Shown: positions 15,068 to 23,237, counted from the first letter of the stretch. The stretch: 64,000 bases of DNA from Kineothrix alysoides (GCF_000732725.1 NZ_JPNB01000003.1:124001-188000), one strand, 5' to 3'. Notes: a model not told the origin generated them from the letters alone. Made by a program: numbers and translations.

Positions 15068-17827
15068 TTATATATTCTCAATTGCCAGTATGGACGGCAG
15101 CTTTCTGTCTTTACAGCGGTCCAGCATATATTGAACTCCGGCTTCTCCAACCATGAATCCGATCGCATTTATCGCTCCCGGAGCGCCTATACAGCTATAT
15201 CCTTGCTGCTTTGCCGTTTCCATGGTACGAAGAATATACGTTTTTTCTTCGGGTATTTCCCCGAATAACGTATCATAGGAAAGCAGAAAATCTACAAAGG
15301 CAAAATTGCCATGGCATAGAGAAAAGTTTTGTGAATTTAATTTTTCCGATTTAATTGCCTCACTATATTGGAACAGCATTTCATCCAGATCAGCTTCACT
15401 CATCTCTATAATTCCATCCCTTATAAAATTCCATTTCCTCCATATCAATCGTGCATGCATAATCCCACAAGAGCCATGGCACCAAAAGTGTGAATATTCT
15501 TCCTTGCTGCTTCTTAAATCCTTCCACATATGCATTCCGGCATATAGTTGTTTTTCCTTTCTCCACAATTCTCTTGCCAGTTCTGCAAAGTACTCGCATT
15601 TTTCGATTCTGTTCATGCACATAACCGATGTAATAATACCTGAATATCCATGTGCAAAACTTGCATAATTAAAGTCTTTCTCCATAATATTCATTTTAAA
15701 AGTGGACATGAAATATCTTTTTAGTACAGGAATCATTTCTTTTGCAAATTCATCTGTTTCATATCTGGCAAAGAAATATATAACTGCTGAGTGAATTCCC
15801 GATAAAGTATCATAACTGTTTGTTTTCACTATATTGGTTTTAATCAGTTCTTTGATTCCCATAATATATGGTTCTATCTCATCATATCCGGCAAACCTGC
15901 TCTCCTTAATTTGCACCATAAAAGCATATATACCTGACAATCCGCAGAAATAGGAAATATTGTACTCTTCAAACGTCCCTGACCGATAAGCCATTACAAT
16001 CGTACGATAAATTTTATTTACAATTGTTTTTGCCAATTCATCTTTACTATTCAAATATTCGGCAAGGTACATATAACCTATCCCTACCATTCCTGAATAC
16101 AAAGACCAATCTAATACCGCATATTCAAGCTGTTCTTTATCGTTAACCATCAGACCGATCCAACTGATTGTGCCATCGTCTCCCTCAATTCTATTATCGT
16201 CGATATTCTTTCTCAATAGTTCATTGCTGTCAAACCTGATTTCCTTTTTCGCGCTTGCCTCCATACTCTTATATTCGATTCCCAGCGCTATACTCGACGA
16301 TATCGAATCCATGACAAGCTTTTTTTGTCTCGCCAGCATTTGTACATCCGTCTGTTCTTCCAATATCCCGGCTATCTTTTTCATATTAAACTCATGCATA
16401 TCCAATATTTTTTGCGTTGTTTTTCCATGATACCCGTATACATAATTTAAACGGATGTTCCAATAAAAGCTGGGAATATTACTTCTGCATAACTCTGTCA
16501 CTTCGTAGAGATAAACACTTTGATTAAACTGATTGCTCCTTTTTAAACCGCCAAGCAGTTTTTCAAATAATTCAGGCTCATGGCGGTATCTGGGGTCGCT
16601 CTTTATCCGTACTATCTGAGAATATCCTTTCGTCATATTCAGAATAATGCGCGATTCTATTCTATATAAATTGCTTAGAATATAATTTATAATTTCAGCT
16701 TTCTCTTCTCTGAATATATTCTCAGCCTGACCAAATCCATTTATTATTTGGTCACCATAAAGTAAGGGATCTGCCTTCTCATCCGGTAAATGACTATATT
16801 GTGTAATAATCTCCGGTTTTGTGTAAATATACATATCATCTCTGTACTCATTTTCAACTTTTTCCGTAATAATTTTTATGCCTTTATTGGATAGACAGCT
16901 TACATCACCTCCGAAATATTCCGTCATGGAAAATATCGGTATCAAGCCTGTAGCCATTACTCCATACAATAGTCTTTGCACTGCCTTATATTGCGCATCA
17001 TATTCAAATTTGTGAGTGTCAAAAAACAAATAAGAAGAAAGAAGCGTTTCAACATCTGTGATGACAGGATATTCTCCGTGAGCAATCAAGTTCTCGTAAT
17101 GCATATCGTTCATTCCTAACAAATATGCAACAAACAGCAGCTTTCCGTAATTGAAGTAAAACTGACTGACTGCACTTTCATCAGCAGCCCTTTCATATTC
17201 AACAAATTTTACCCATGTCCCCTCACTTTCATAGATACAGCCATATTGACTCGTATATTCTGCTTCAAAAAAATAACGGATCACACCCTTTAAAAAGTTT
17301 AAATTATCTCCGCTTGTAGGCTTGAATACAATCTTCTTATTTGAGGTAAAAGTTATAACCAATACACATTTATCGTTATGCCAGTCACCGGAATTTGCAA
17401 TGTTAATAATACCCTCTGATTCTGTATTGAAAAAATATTGACAGATATCCGATTTGTTTTTTTGGAATAGATTGATTACGCTCAGAACATATATACATTT
17501 TCCTTTCATCTCTTCATATAATTGCGTTTTCATTGCCGGGAACATCTCTTCCATACTATCAATGCAGTATTGATTATTAACAAACCAAAGATAACGTTCC
17601 TGTGGTGTGCCGCCTGCCAGCCTGCCTTCCACCCTGTTCACATTCATACAGTAAAGTAAGGATTTGAAGCATCTTTTAAATATCTCTTTCTCCATCGTTT
17701 CCTTTAAATACGGAACTTTCTCAATATGAAAATCTATTTTTTCATCGTCTTCTATTTCTCTTATAATATATTCAAAAATATATTCGACATATATTTTACA
17801 AAAATCCTTATCCATATTAATAACCAT
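15068..17827 (-). CDS. rumM: Class II lanthipeptide synthetase, LanM
   Basis: A 919-residue bifunctional enzyme. The N-terminal dehydratase part (DUF4135, up to about residue 570) uses ATP to phosphorylate and eliminate Ser/Thr hydroxyls; the conserved stretches KPTSGDNLN and DMHYENLI are visible. The C-terminal LanC-like cyclase has FCGLSG (about 629), WCHGSCG (about 783) and LCHGNF (about 838), which supply the Cys, Cys, His zinc ligands for thioether formation. The length is normal for LanM. It should act on the two identical RumA peptides just upstream. The start at 17827 is preceded by AGGA; an ATG four codons later is also possible. Confidence 0.95.
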   Translation of the reverse strand: MVINMDKDFCKIYVEYIFEYIIREIEDDEKIDFHIEKVPYLKETMEKEIFKRCFKSLLYCMNVNRVEGRLAGGTPQERYLWFVNNQYCIDSMEEMFPAMKTQLYEEMKGKCIYVLSVINLFQKNKSDICQYFFNTESEGIINIANSGDWHNDKCVLVITFTSNKKIVFKPTSGDNLNFLKGVIRYFFEAEYTSQYGCIYESEGTWVKFVEYERAADESAVSQFYFNYGKLLFVAYLLGMNDMHYENLIAHGEYPVITDVETLLSSYLFFDTHKFEYDAQYKAVQRLLYGVMATGLIPIFSMTEYFGGDVSCLSNKGIKIITEKVENEYRDDMYIYTKPEIITQYSHLPDEKADPLLYGDQIINGFGQAENIFREEKAEIINYILSNLYRIESRIILNMTKGYSQIVRIKSDPRYRHEPELFEKLLGGLKRSNQFNQSVYLYEVTELCRSNIPSFYWNIRLNYVYGYHGKTTQKILDMHEFNMKKIAGILEEQTDVQMLARQKKLVMDSISSSIALGIEYKSMEASAKKEIRFDSNELLRKNIDDNRIEGDDGTISWIGLMVNDKEQLEYAVLDWSLYSGMVGIGYMYLAEYLNSKDELAKTIVNKIYRTIVMAYRSGTFEEYNISYFCGLSGIYAFMVQIKESRFAGYDEIEPYIMGIKELIKTNIVKTNSYDTLSGIHSAVIYFFARYETDEFAKEMIPVLKRYFMSTFKMNIMEKDFNYASFAHGYSGIITSVMCMNRIEKCEYFAELARELWRKEKQLYAGMHMWKDLRSSKEEYSHFWCHGSCGIMHARLIWRKWNFIRDGIIEMSEADLDEMLFQYSEAIKSEKLNSQNFSLCHGNFAFVDFLLSYDTLFGEIPEEKTYILRTMETAKQQGYSCIGAPGAINAIGFMVGEAGVQYMLDRCKDRKLPSILAIENI

Positions 17828-17880
17828 ACCTTTCCTATCCCTGCAAGTTTCGAATCACATGCACAAAATCTATTATATAA

Positions 17881-17910
17881 GCCGCTTAGATTATATGTTT
17901 TCTAAGCGGC
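17881..17910 (-). terminator. Intra-operon stem-loop between rumA and rumM
   Basis: A perfect 9-bp stem, GCCGCTTAG (17881-17889) with CTAAGCGGC (17902-17910), and a 12-nt loop. It lies between the structural genes and lanM without a real T-run. Such partial terminators or processing sites usually keep the prepeptide mRNA more abundant than that of the modification genes (inference). Confidence 0.6.
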
Positions 17911-17953
17911 CTATTAATAAATCCCATTTGAGAACATTAATTTAGTTGTTATA

Positions 17954-18100
17954 TTATGAGCAACATGTAAACAGGAACTGCCACGTGTTCATTGCACATT
18001 CATGGCTGATCGTTTTAATTACACCATTGCCGCCTCCCAAAATCTGCTCTAATTCTTTTTCTTCCATCGGATTTGTCAAGTTAAGAATGTCATTTCTCAT
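17954..18100 (-). CDS. rumA: Ruminococcin A-like lantibiotic prepeptide, copy 2
   Basis: A 48-residue prepeptide identical in protein sequence to copy 1 but different at several silent positions. Residues 1-23 are the leader (MRNDILNLTNPMEEKELEQI, ending LGG). The 25-residue core has KTISHEC, NTWQFLF and a terminal TCCS, giving the ring-forming Thr/Ser/Cys pattern of the lacticin 481 group. Against mature ruminococcin A as I recall it, there are L5I, N13A and an added C-terminal Ser. GGAGGAAGAAAAC precedes the ATG. It is the template for LanM. Confidence 0.93.
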   Translation of the reverse strand: MRNDILNLTNPMEEKELEQILGGGNGVIKTISHECAMNTWQFLFTCCS

Positions 18101-18127
18101 GTTTTCTTCCTCCTTATTATGTTCTTG

Positions 18128-18274
18128 TTATGAACAGCATGTAAACAGGAACTGCCATGTGTTCATTGCACATTCGTGGCTAATAGTTTTAATTACACCA
18201 TTGCCGCCTCCCAAAATTTGCTCCAGCTCTTTTTCTTCCATCGGGTTCGTAAGATTAAGAATGTCATTTCTCAT
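18128..18274 (-). CDS. rumA: Ruminococcin A-like lantibiotic prepeptide, copy 1
   Basis: A 48-residue class II lanthipeptide precursor, first gene of the biosynthetic operon and 27 nt before copy 2. It has a double-glycine leader (residues 1-23) with the acidic MEEKELEQ segment recognised by LanM and LanT, and a 25-residue core containing three Cys. Core and leader are identical to copy 2, so the duplication raises gene dose rather than diversity. A TGGAGGAAAAAAC ribosome binding site is present. The product should be a lipid II-binding bacteriocin active against related Gram-positive bacteria (known for the family). Confidence 0.94.
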   Translation of the reverse strand: MRNDILNLTNPMEEKELEQILGGGNGVIKTISHECAMNTWQFLFTCCS

Positions 18275-18484
18275 AGTTTTTTCCTCCATTTTTCTCAAAC
18301 AGGATTATGGTCATATCGTAACATTTATTGTTAATCATGATGAATGCTAGTAACTTTTCCCCCTTTTTCATGTAATTTTTCCCTTACCAGCCAAAATAAC
18401 CTCCCTGTTCTCTCCTTATCCGCGTTTTATCTGCAAATAACTTCCTGTTTCACTAAAATTCCTGCTTCATTCACATAACTGCCT

Positions 18485-18508
18485 TATCCTTACTTTTACC
18501 TAACTTTT
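18485..18508 (-). promoter_or_regulatory. Probable RumR binding site before rumA
   Basis: A tandem AAGTTAGG-AAGTAAGG repeat (minus strand, 11-bp period) with one difference from the element before rumF at 12925-12949. The spacing to the first rumA start is about 210 nt, so a long leader follows. The region 18275-18484 otherwise shows no gene. Confidence 0.68.
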
Positions 18509-18539
18509 CCGTATAAAGACTTCAATGTGATTATTTTCA

Positions 18540-18548
18540 TGATATAAT
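18540..18548 (+). promoter_or_regulatory. Extended -10 promoter of rumR-rumK
   Basis: TGATATAAT combines a TG extension with a perfect TATAAT (18543-18548). No good -35 box is visible. Transcription would start near 18555 and leave a leader of about 207 nt that contains the structured repeat at 18696-18765. Confidence 0.6.
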
Positions 18549-18695
18549 GAGAACCATAAATATCCTGCTAAAGCGGCGGTCAGAGCTTATCTTTCTATCT
18601 TTCTGATAAATGGATGAAACACTGCAAACTTTACATCTGCCAGCAATACAATAACTAACCGGGATATTGTTCATGCCGCGCATCGGTATATTTGT

Positions 18696-18765
18696 AAGGC
18701 TGAAAGAAAAAAGCTTTCAACTATTGATTTTGAGTCCGCCGAAGCGGATATGGGGTATCATTATG
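18696..18765 (+). repeat. Structured leader repeat, copy 1 (rumR translation start)
   Basis: A 70-bp element, also present at 19463-19532 and, as a 57-bp core, at 20996-21052. It folds into a first hairpin (GCTGAAAG with CTTTCAAC, one mismatch here), a linker CTATTGATTTTG, a second hairpin (TCCGC with GCGGA), then ATGGGGTATCATT and the ATG of rumR. The GGGG is the only ribosome binding site in view. Confidence 0.8.
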
Positions 18766-19464
18766 GATAAATTATTTTTAAACATCAAGAAAATTATGCT
18801 TGTGGATGACGAACCTGAGTTGTTAAAAATGGTAACTGAAATTTTGAAGGATGATGGTTTTCTCAATATTATAACAGCAGCTTCCTTCCATGAAGCAGTT
18901 TCCACCAGCAAGAAAGAAAAACCTGATTTAGCAATTTTAGATGTCATGCTCCCGGATGGAGATGGGTTTTCCCTCATGCAGCAGATGCATACATTCACTC
19001 ACATCCCTATCATATTTCTAACTGCCAAAGATGAAGCATCTGACAAATTAGCCGGACTTGGTTTAGGAGCTGATGATTATATTATCAAGCCATTTATGCC
19101 GCAAGAGTTATTACTGCGTGTTTATGCCGTCCTTCGCCGATGCTATAAAGAAGATGTATCGCTCGTGAGCTTAGAAGACTGCATTATTGATTTCAGCCGG
19201 GCAGAAATCAATAAAAATGGTGAAACGGTAGCTTTAACTGCCAAAGAATATACTCTATTGGAAATCCTCGCCAGAAATGATGGTAAAATTGTCACCATAG
19301 ATTCCATATGCGAAGCCCTCTGGGGTGATAATCCATTTGGATATGAGAATAGTTTAAACACACATATTCGTCGTATTAGGGAAAAAATTGAATCTGATCC
19401 CTCCAAGCCTGTTTCACTTGTTACAGTGAAAGGATTAGGGTATAAGTTGAATTTGAGGAAATAA
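18763..19464 (+). CDS. rumR: OmpR-family response regulator of the lantibiotic cluster
   Basis: A 233-residue regulator with a receiver domain (Asp15/Asp16, phosphorylated Asp60 in AILDVMLPD, Lys109 in IIKPFMP) and a C-terminal winged helix (about 135-233). It is the LanR of the cluster and should bind the 11-bp direct repeats at 12925-12949 and 18485-18508. The frame is open from 18667, but that part translates the repeat element, and the ATG at 18763 follows the GGGG of the repeat. rumK follows after 65 nt that are entirely copy 2 of the repeat. Confidence 0.92.
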   Translation: MDKLFLNIKKIMLVDDEPELLKMVTEILKDDGFLNIITAASFHEAVSTSKKEKPDLAILDVMLPDGDGFSLMQQMHTFTHIPIIFLTAKDEASDKLAGLGLGADDYIIKPFMPQELLLRVYAVLRRCYKEDVSLVSLEDCIIDFSRAEINKNGETVALTAKEYTLLEILARNDGKIVTIDSICEALWGDNPFGYENSLNTHIRRIREKIESDPSKPVSLVTVKGLGYKLNLRK

Positions 19465-19532
19465 GGTTGAAAGAAAAGCGCTTTCAACTATTGATTTTGA
19501 CTCCGCCAAAGCGGACATGGGGTATAATTATG
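19463..19532 (+). repeat. Structured leader repeat, copy 2 (rumK translation start)
   Basis: Same 70-bp length and layout as copy 1, with about 60 matching positions. The first stem is perfect here (GTTGAAAG with CTTTCAAC) and the second is TCCGC/GCGGA. It begins at the rumR stop codon and ends with the ATG of rumK. In both copies the reading frame through the repeat is open, giving similar KEKxFQLLILxPPKR peptides. Confidence 0.82.
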
Positions 19533-20894
19533 AGAAAATCCTTTGGGAAATATATATCGGGATACATTATTTCTTTTATAGTATTTACAGCTATCCTGGC
19601 ATTAATTAACATCTTCCTTTTTGGCTGGACCTTTTATAATACATTCTCTCAAGACTACGGTGAAGGCTCACCTCAAAACATGTTAGATGAAATAACTGCT
19701 GCTTCCACCGCCACATCGCCTGCCGGTCCGGCAGTGGAAAAGCTGAGAGACAAGAATATATGGGCTATGTATGTAAATCAGGATGGCGGCTTGTTTTGGT
19801 CCGTTGATTTACCGTACGGAGTGCCATCTCACTATACTCTTCAGGATGTTGCTGTTTTTGCCAAAGGCTATATTTCTGATTATCCCGTTTTTATCCGCAG
19901 TACGGAGAATGGGCTCATTGTGCTGGGATATCCGCCAAACAGTTATACAAAACTACTGAGTAATTATTATTCCATCAGCACCATAAAAAAATTACCTGCT
20001 TTTACAATTATCGTACTGGTTATAGATTTTCTTCTGCTCTTTTTTGCATACTATTTATCCAAACAAAAAATTATAAAAAATACCGAGCCTATCACCAATG
20101 CAATCGATGCTCTTTCTGACGGTAAGCCAATATCTCTATCTATTCGCGGAGAATTATCGGAAGTTGCAGAAAGCCTTAATAAGGCATCGGGCATTATAAA
20201 CAAACAAAATGAAGCACGCGCAAATTGGATCAGCGGTGTTTCCCATGATATAAGGACGCCCTTATCTATCATTATGGGGTATGCCGATAAACTTACTTCT
20301 GCCTCTTTCTTAGATAGCTCCGCCAGGGAAGATGCGGAAGTCATCAAATGGCAGAGCATAAAAATCAGAGATCTTGTTCAAGATTTAAATTTGGTTTCAC
20401 AGCTCGAGTATGAAATGCAGCCGCTAAATAAAAAAAAGATACGCTTTTCAAAGCTTATCAGGGCATACGTTGCCGACCTGCTTAATATCGGCCTATCCGA
20501 CCTATATTCTATTGAAGTAGAAATCTCTCCGCAGGCAGAGACCATTATATTTGAATGCGATGAAAGGTTAATGACAAGGGCCGTATCCAATTTAATCCAA
20601 AACAGTATGAATCATAATCCACAGGGTTGTAAAATCTATCTTACCCTTGATGTTTACGAACAGTCAATTCTATTGGCCGTTGCAGATAATGGGATTGGTA
20701 TTTCATCTGAAAAGTTATTAGAATTGCAAAGTCGTCCTCACTATATGAAAAGTGTAGATGAGCGTTTGGACTTGCGACATGGATTGGGCTTGCTTTTGGT
20801 GCAAAAGATCATAGAATCTCATAATGGCAGCTTACAAATAGAAAGTGAAATAAAATCGGGCTATAGAACTACTTTAATTTTCCCCTCGTCATAG
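19530..20894 (+). CDS. rumK: Sensor histidine kinase of the lantibiotic cluster
   Basis: A 454-residue kinase with a membrane segment at about residues 8-32, an extracellular domain of about 120 residues and a second membrane segment near 160-180. HisKA has His239 in GVSHDIRTP, and the HATPase domain has NLIQNSMNH, DNGIG and GLGLLLVQKI. It is the partner of RumR. In R. gnavus the homologous pair is reported to control ruminococcin A production in response to trypsin (recalled, not checked). The TTG start at 19467 is rejected because it lies in the leader repeat. Confidence 0.92.
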   Translation: MRKSFGKYISGYIISFIVFTAILALINIFLFGWTFYNTFSQDYGEGSPQNMLDEITAASTATSPAGPAVEKLRDKNIWAMYVNQDGGLFWSVDLPYGVPSHYTLQDVAVFAKGYISDYPVFIRSTENGLIVLGYPPNSYTKLLSNYYSISTIKKLPAFTIIVLVIDFLLLFFAYYLSKQKIIKNTEPITNAIDALSDGKPISLSIRGELSEVAESLNKASGIINKQNEARANWISGVSHDIRTPLSIIMGYADKLTSASFLDSSAREDAEVIKWQSIKIRDLVQDLNLVSQLEYEMQPLNKKKIRFSKLIRAYVADLLNIGLSDLYSIEVEISPQAETIIFECDERLMTRAVSNLIQNSMNHNPQGCKIYLTLDVYEQSILLAVADNGIGISSEKLLELQSRPHYMKSVDERLDLRHGLGLLLVQKIIESHNGSLQIESEIKSGYRTTLIFPSS

Positions 20895-20995
20895 GATCAA
20901 ACAATATACATTTGTACAGGACCGATACTTATCTCTTCACCTGCATCTCCTCTGCAGAATATAGTCGCAAAATACGACCTTAATAAAAAAAGGGG

Positions 20996-21052
20996 AAGGT
21001 TGAAAAAAAGCACTTTCAACTATTGATTTTAAGTCCTCTAAGCGGACATGGG
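20996..21052 (+). repeat. Structured leader repeat, copy 3 (degenerate)
   Basis: The 57-bp core of the element again, with GTTGAAA/TTTCAAC, the CTATTGATTTT linker and GTCC/GGAC. It has one base less than copies 1 and 2. An ATG still stands 8 nt after the GGG, but it opens only a two-codon frame. The AgrA-type site of agrB begins 8 nt further on, so this copy looks like the remnant of the leader of a lost gene. Confidence 0.75.
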
Positions 21053-21059
21053 ACGGAAA

Positions 21060-21121
21060 AATGACATGAAATACCGGAATTTCAACATGCATTATATCAA
21101 TCCGCACTTTTCCTCTATAAT
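21060..21121 (+). promoter_or_regulatory. agrB promoter with AgrA-type binding site
   Basis: AATGACATG (21060-21068), 5 nt, CCGGAATTTCAACAT (21074-21088), 27 nt, then TATAAT (21116-21121). The two ACATG cores are 21 bp apart. Sequence, internal spacing and distance to the -10 box equal those of the agrD promoter at 7569-7630. No -35 consensus is visible, as expected for an activator-dependent promoter. Confidence 0.75.
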
Positions 21122-21141
21122 AGATACGAGGTGATTCTATC

Positions 21142-21726
21142 ATGGAATATTTATCAAACAGATTAACGGATTACATATTAAAAAAAGGAGCTATCCAGGA
21201 AGAAAATTATGATGTCTACCAGTATGGATTTCAATGCTTTTTAGAAATTTCCATCAGTGTTATATGCAGCATAATTATTGGCTTATCTCTTGATATGATG
21301 CTCGAATGCATATTATTTTTCCTTTTTTTTATTCCGATGAGATCTTATAGTGGCGGAATACACATGGAAACTTATTTTGCCTGCCTGTTTTTCTCGTGCA
21401 TTATACTTATATCTACTTTATTGGCAGTAAAATACCTGGCCATTCCATCGATTATCTCTTTTCTTATTTATTTAATATGTATCATTACAATAAAACTAAT
21501 CGGCCCTGTTAACCATCCAAACAGAGAGGTAGATAGTCAGGAAAATCGTTTATTTATAAAAAGAACTGATGTAACCTTATTCCTCAGTCTCGTTATCGCT
21601 GTTGTATTTATTCTGACAAATAATGCAAGATATATCTTTCTTCAATCTATTGTATTTTTGTTTATATTCATTACCTCATTAGCCGGAAAGATAAAATATT
21701 ACAAAAATCTGTCACCAAATGACTGA
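21142..21726 (+). CDS. agrB: AgrB-like peptide-processing membrane protease
   Basis: A 194-residue membrane protein with about five hydrophobic segments. The catalytic pair is intact: His74 and Cys81 in SGGIHMETYFAC, seven residues apart as in staphylococcal AgrB. The family cuts the C-terminal tail of AgrD and forms the thiolactone. A GAGGTG ribosome binding site precedes the ATG. No agrD-like peptide is encoded next to it; the only candidate substrate in the window is at 7362-7505, whose promoter carries the same binding element. An alternative is an agrD outside the window. Confidence 0.9.
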   Translation: MEYLSNRLTDYILKKGAIQEENYDVYQYGFQCFLEISISVICSIIIGLSLDMMLECILFFLFFIPMRSYSGGIHMETYFACLFFSCIILISTLLAVKYLAIPSIISFLIYLICIITIKLIGPVNHPNREVDSQENRLFIKRTDVTLFLSLVIAVVFILTNNARYIFLQSIVFLFIFITSLAGKIKYYKNLSPND

Positions 21727-21786
21727 ATAATTACACGCATATACGTTTTCCATTTCATGAATCGTATCTGCTTCAAGGAACCGGAC

Positions 21787-22263
21787 TTATTGCGGCCTCT
21801 GTTTCTTCTTACCGCAGTAATCCGAAGTACTCACTTTATACACGCATACGCTGTTCGCCTGCACCTCGTTGAACTCTACATCTCTATCCGCCTGATGCTT
21901 CATCAGAAGGGAAAGAGCCTTGCATTTTTCCTTCGTATCTTCGATAAATTCCACGCTGCCCGTACCTATAATGCTGGAGAAATAATAGCCGCTGTTACAA
22001 GGCGTTTCCGCATGTACAGGCATTCCTTCCCTGGCGATATCGAAGCATACACCGCTGTTTTTATGTAAGATATCCAGCTTTCTGCCTTCCTTTGCACTAT
22101 GAAAGTACAAGGTCAGCCCGTCCTCATCGAATTCATAACCGAAGTTCAACGGAACCACATACGGCTTTCCATCGTCTACCATAGCCAGATGGCAGACTTT
22201 ACATGCTTTTATTATTTTTTCTATCGTTTCCCTATCGGTCACTTCTCTGTCTTTTCTTCTCAT
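21787..22263 (-). CDS. Pyridoxamine 5'-phosphate oxidase family (NimA-like) flavoprotein
   Basis: A 158-residue split-barrel FMN-binding protein starting MRRKDREVTDRETI. The segment CHLAMVDDGKPYVVPLNFGY is typical of the NimA/PNPOx-like family. Members reduce small compounds such as nitroimidazoles or are of unknown role. The ATG at 22263 has AGGAG 7 nt upstream and is preferred over the frame start at 22311. It is convergent with agrB. Confidence 0.83.
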   Translation of the reverse strand: MRRKDREVTDRETIEKIIKACKVCHLAMVDDGKPYVVPLNFGYEFDEDGLTLYFHSAKEGRKLDILHKNSGVCFDIAREGMPVHAETPCNSGYYFSSIIGTGSVEFIEDTKEKCKALSLLMKHQADRDVEFNEVQANSVCVYKVSTSDYCGKKKQRPQ

Positions 22264-22335
22264 GGTTATACTCCTTTTGTATTTTGTCTTTTTTTCTATT
22301 TCTCTCACCACAACATGACATTCTGCCGAAAGAAG

Positions 22336-23211
22336 TTATCGCTTCTCAGACATGCAGCTCATACCGCATGCCGTAGGGGCTGCCGCGCAGCCGCCCAGAG
22401 CACTTTCTCTAAGCTCAAAGGGAAGGCTCCTGCCTACACGGTACATCACTTGTACCATCTCGTCAAAGGGAATCAACTGCTCGATTCCTGCCAGCGCTTG
22501 CTCCGCATTCAGCAGTGCGTTGGCAGCACCGATGGAGTTTCGGTTCTGGCATGGATTTTCCACCAAACCACCGATCGGGTCACAGACCAATCCTAAGAGA
22601 TTGGATAAAGCTCCGGTCGCTGCACTTAATGCCTGTTCAGGCGTTCCGCCCATTATTTCCACCGCGGCTGCCGCTGCCATTGCTGACGCTGAACCGACCT
22701 CCGCCTGGCACCCCGCCTGTGCACCCGCCACAGAAGCATTGCGCATCAGCAGATATCCCACCGCTCCGGCCGTGTAAAGAGCATCCATCACCTTTTCATC
22801 GGAAAGTCCCAGCTCCTCCTGAAGAGCCAGCAGAACCCCCGGAAGAACACCGGAAGAGCCCGCCGTAGGAGCAGCCACGATAACTCCCATAGAGGCATTC
22901 ACCTCCAATACCGCCATGGAGTAGGTCATGGCCTTGGACATCGTCGCTCCGCAAAGCGACTTTCCCTCCGCCCGCAGCTTATCAAGCTTTTTCGCTTCAC
23001 CGCCGATCAGTCCGCCTATGGAGGATATTTCGTTTCCTAACGGTTCCTTTGCAGAGACCCTCATAATATCAAGCGATTTCGCCATCTTGCGGTCTGTTTC
23101 CTGCTCCGTAATTTCCTGCAATTCCATTTCTCTTTGCTTCATAATCTGTGAAATAGACAGACTCGTCTGCCCGCACAGCTCCAACAACTCTTTACCGTTT
23201 CGAAAATCCAT
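22336..23211 (-). CDS. sdaAA: L-serine ammonia-lyase, iron-sulfur-dependent, alpha subunit
   Basis: A 291-residue catalytic subunit of the two-subunit [4Fe-4S] L-serine dehydratase, which converts L-serine to pyruvate and ammonia. The conserved glycine-rich core (APTAGSSGVLPGVLLA, MRNASVAGAQAGCQAEVGSA) and the cysteines in VCDPIGGLVENPC and the C-terminal ACGMSC, likely cluster ligands, are present. The beta subunit gene precedes it by 26 nt on the same strand. GAGGAAAAAAGAA precedes the ATG. Confidence 0.95.
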   Translation of the reverse strand: MDFRNGKELLELCGQTSLSISQIMKQREMELQEITEQETDRKMAKSLDIMRVSAKEPLGNEISSIGGLIGGEAKKLDKLRAEGKSLCGATMSKAMTYSMAVLEVNASMGVIVAAPTAGSSGVLPGVLLALQEELGLSDEKVMDALYTAGAVGYLLMRNASVAGAQAGCQAEVGSASAMAAAAAVEIMGGTPEQALSAATGALSNLLGLVCDPIGGLVENPCQNRNSIGAANALLNAEQALAGIEQLIPFDEMVQVMYRVGRSLPFELRESALGGCAAAPTACGMSCMSEKR

Positions 23212-23237
23212 TTCTTTTTTCCTCTATATTATTATTT

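Noticed and set aside
17946-18350. 134-codon plus-strand frame with an internal repeat
   Set aside because: It is antisense to the two lantibiotic prepeptide genes; the repeat is simply the gene duplication.
18667-18762. N-terminal extension of RumR (and likewise 19467-19529 for RumK)
   Set aside because: These codons lie in the structured leader repeat, and both genes have an ATG at the same place behind GGGG. The similar peptides reflect the DNA repeat.
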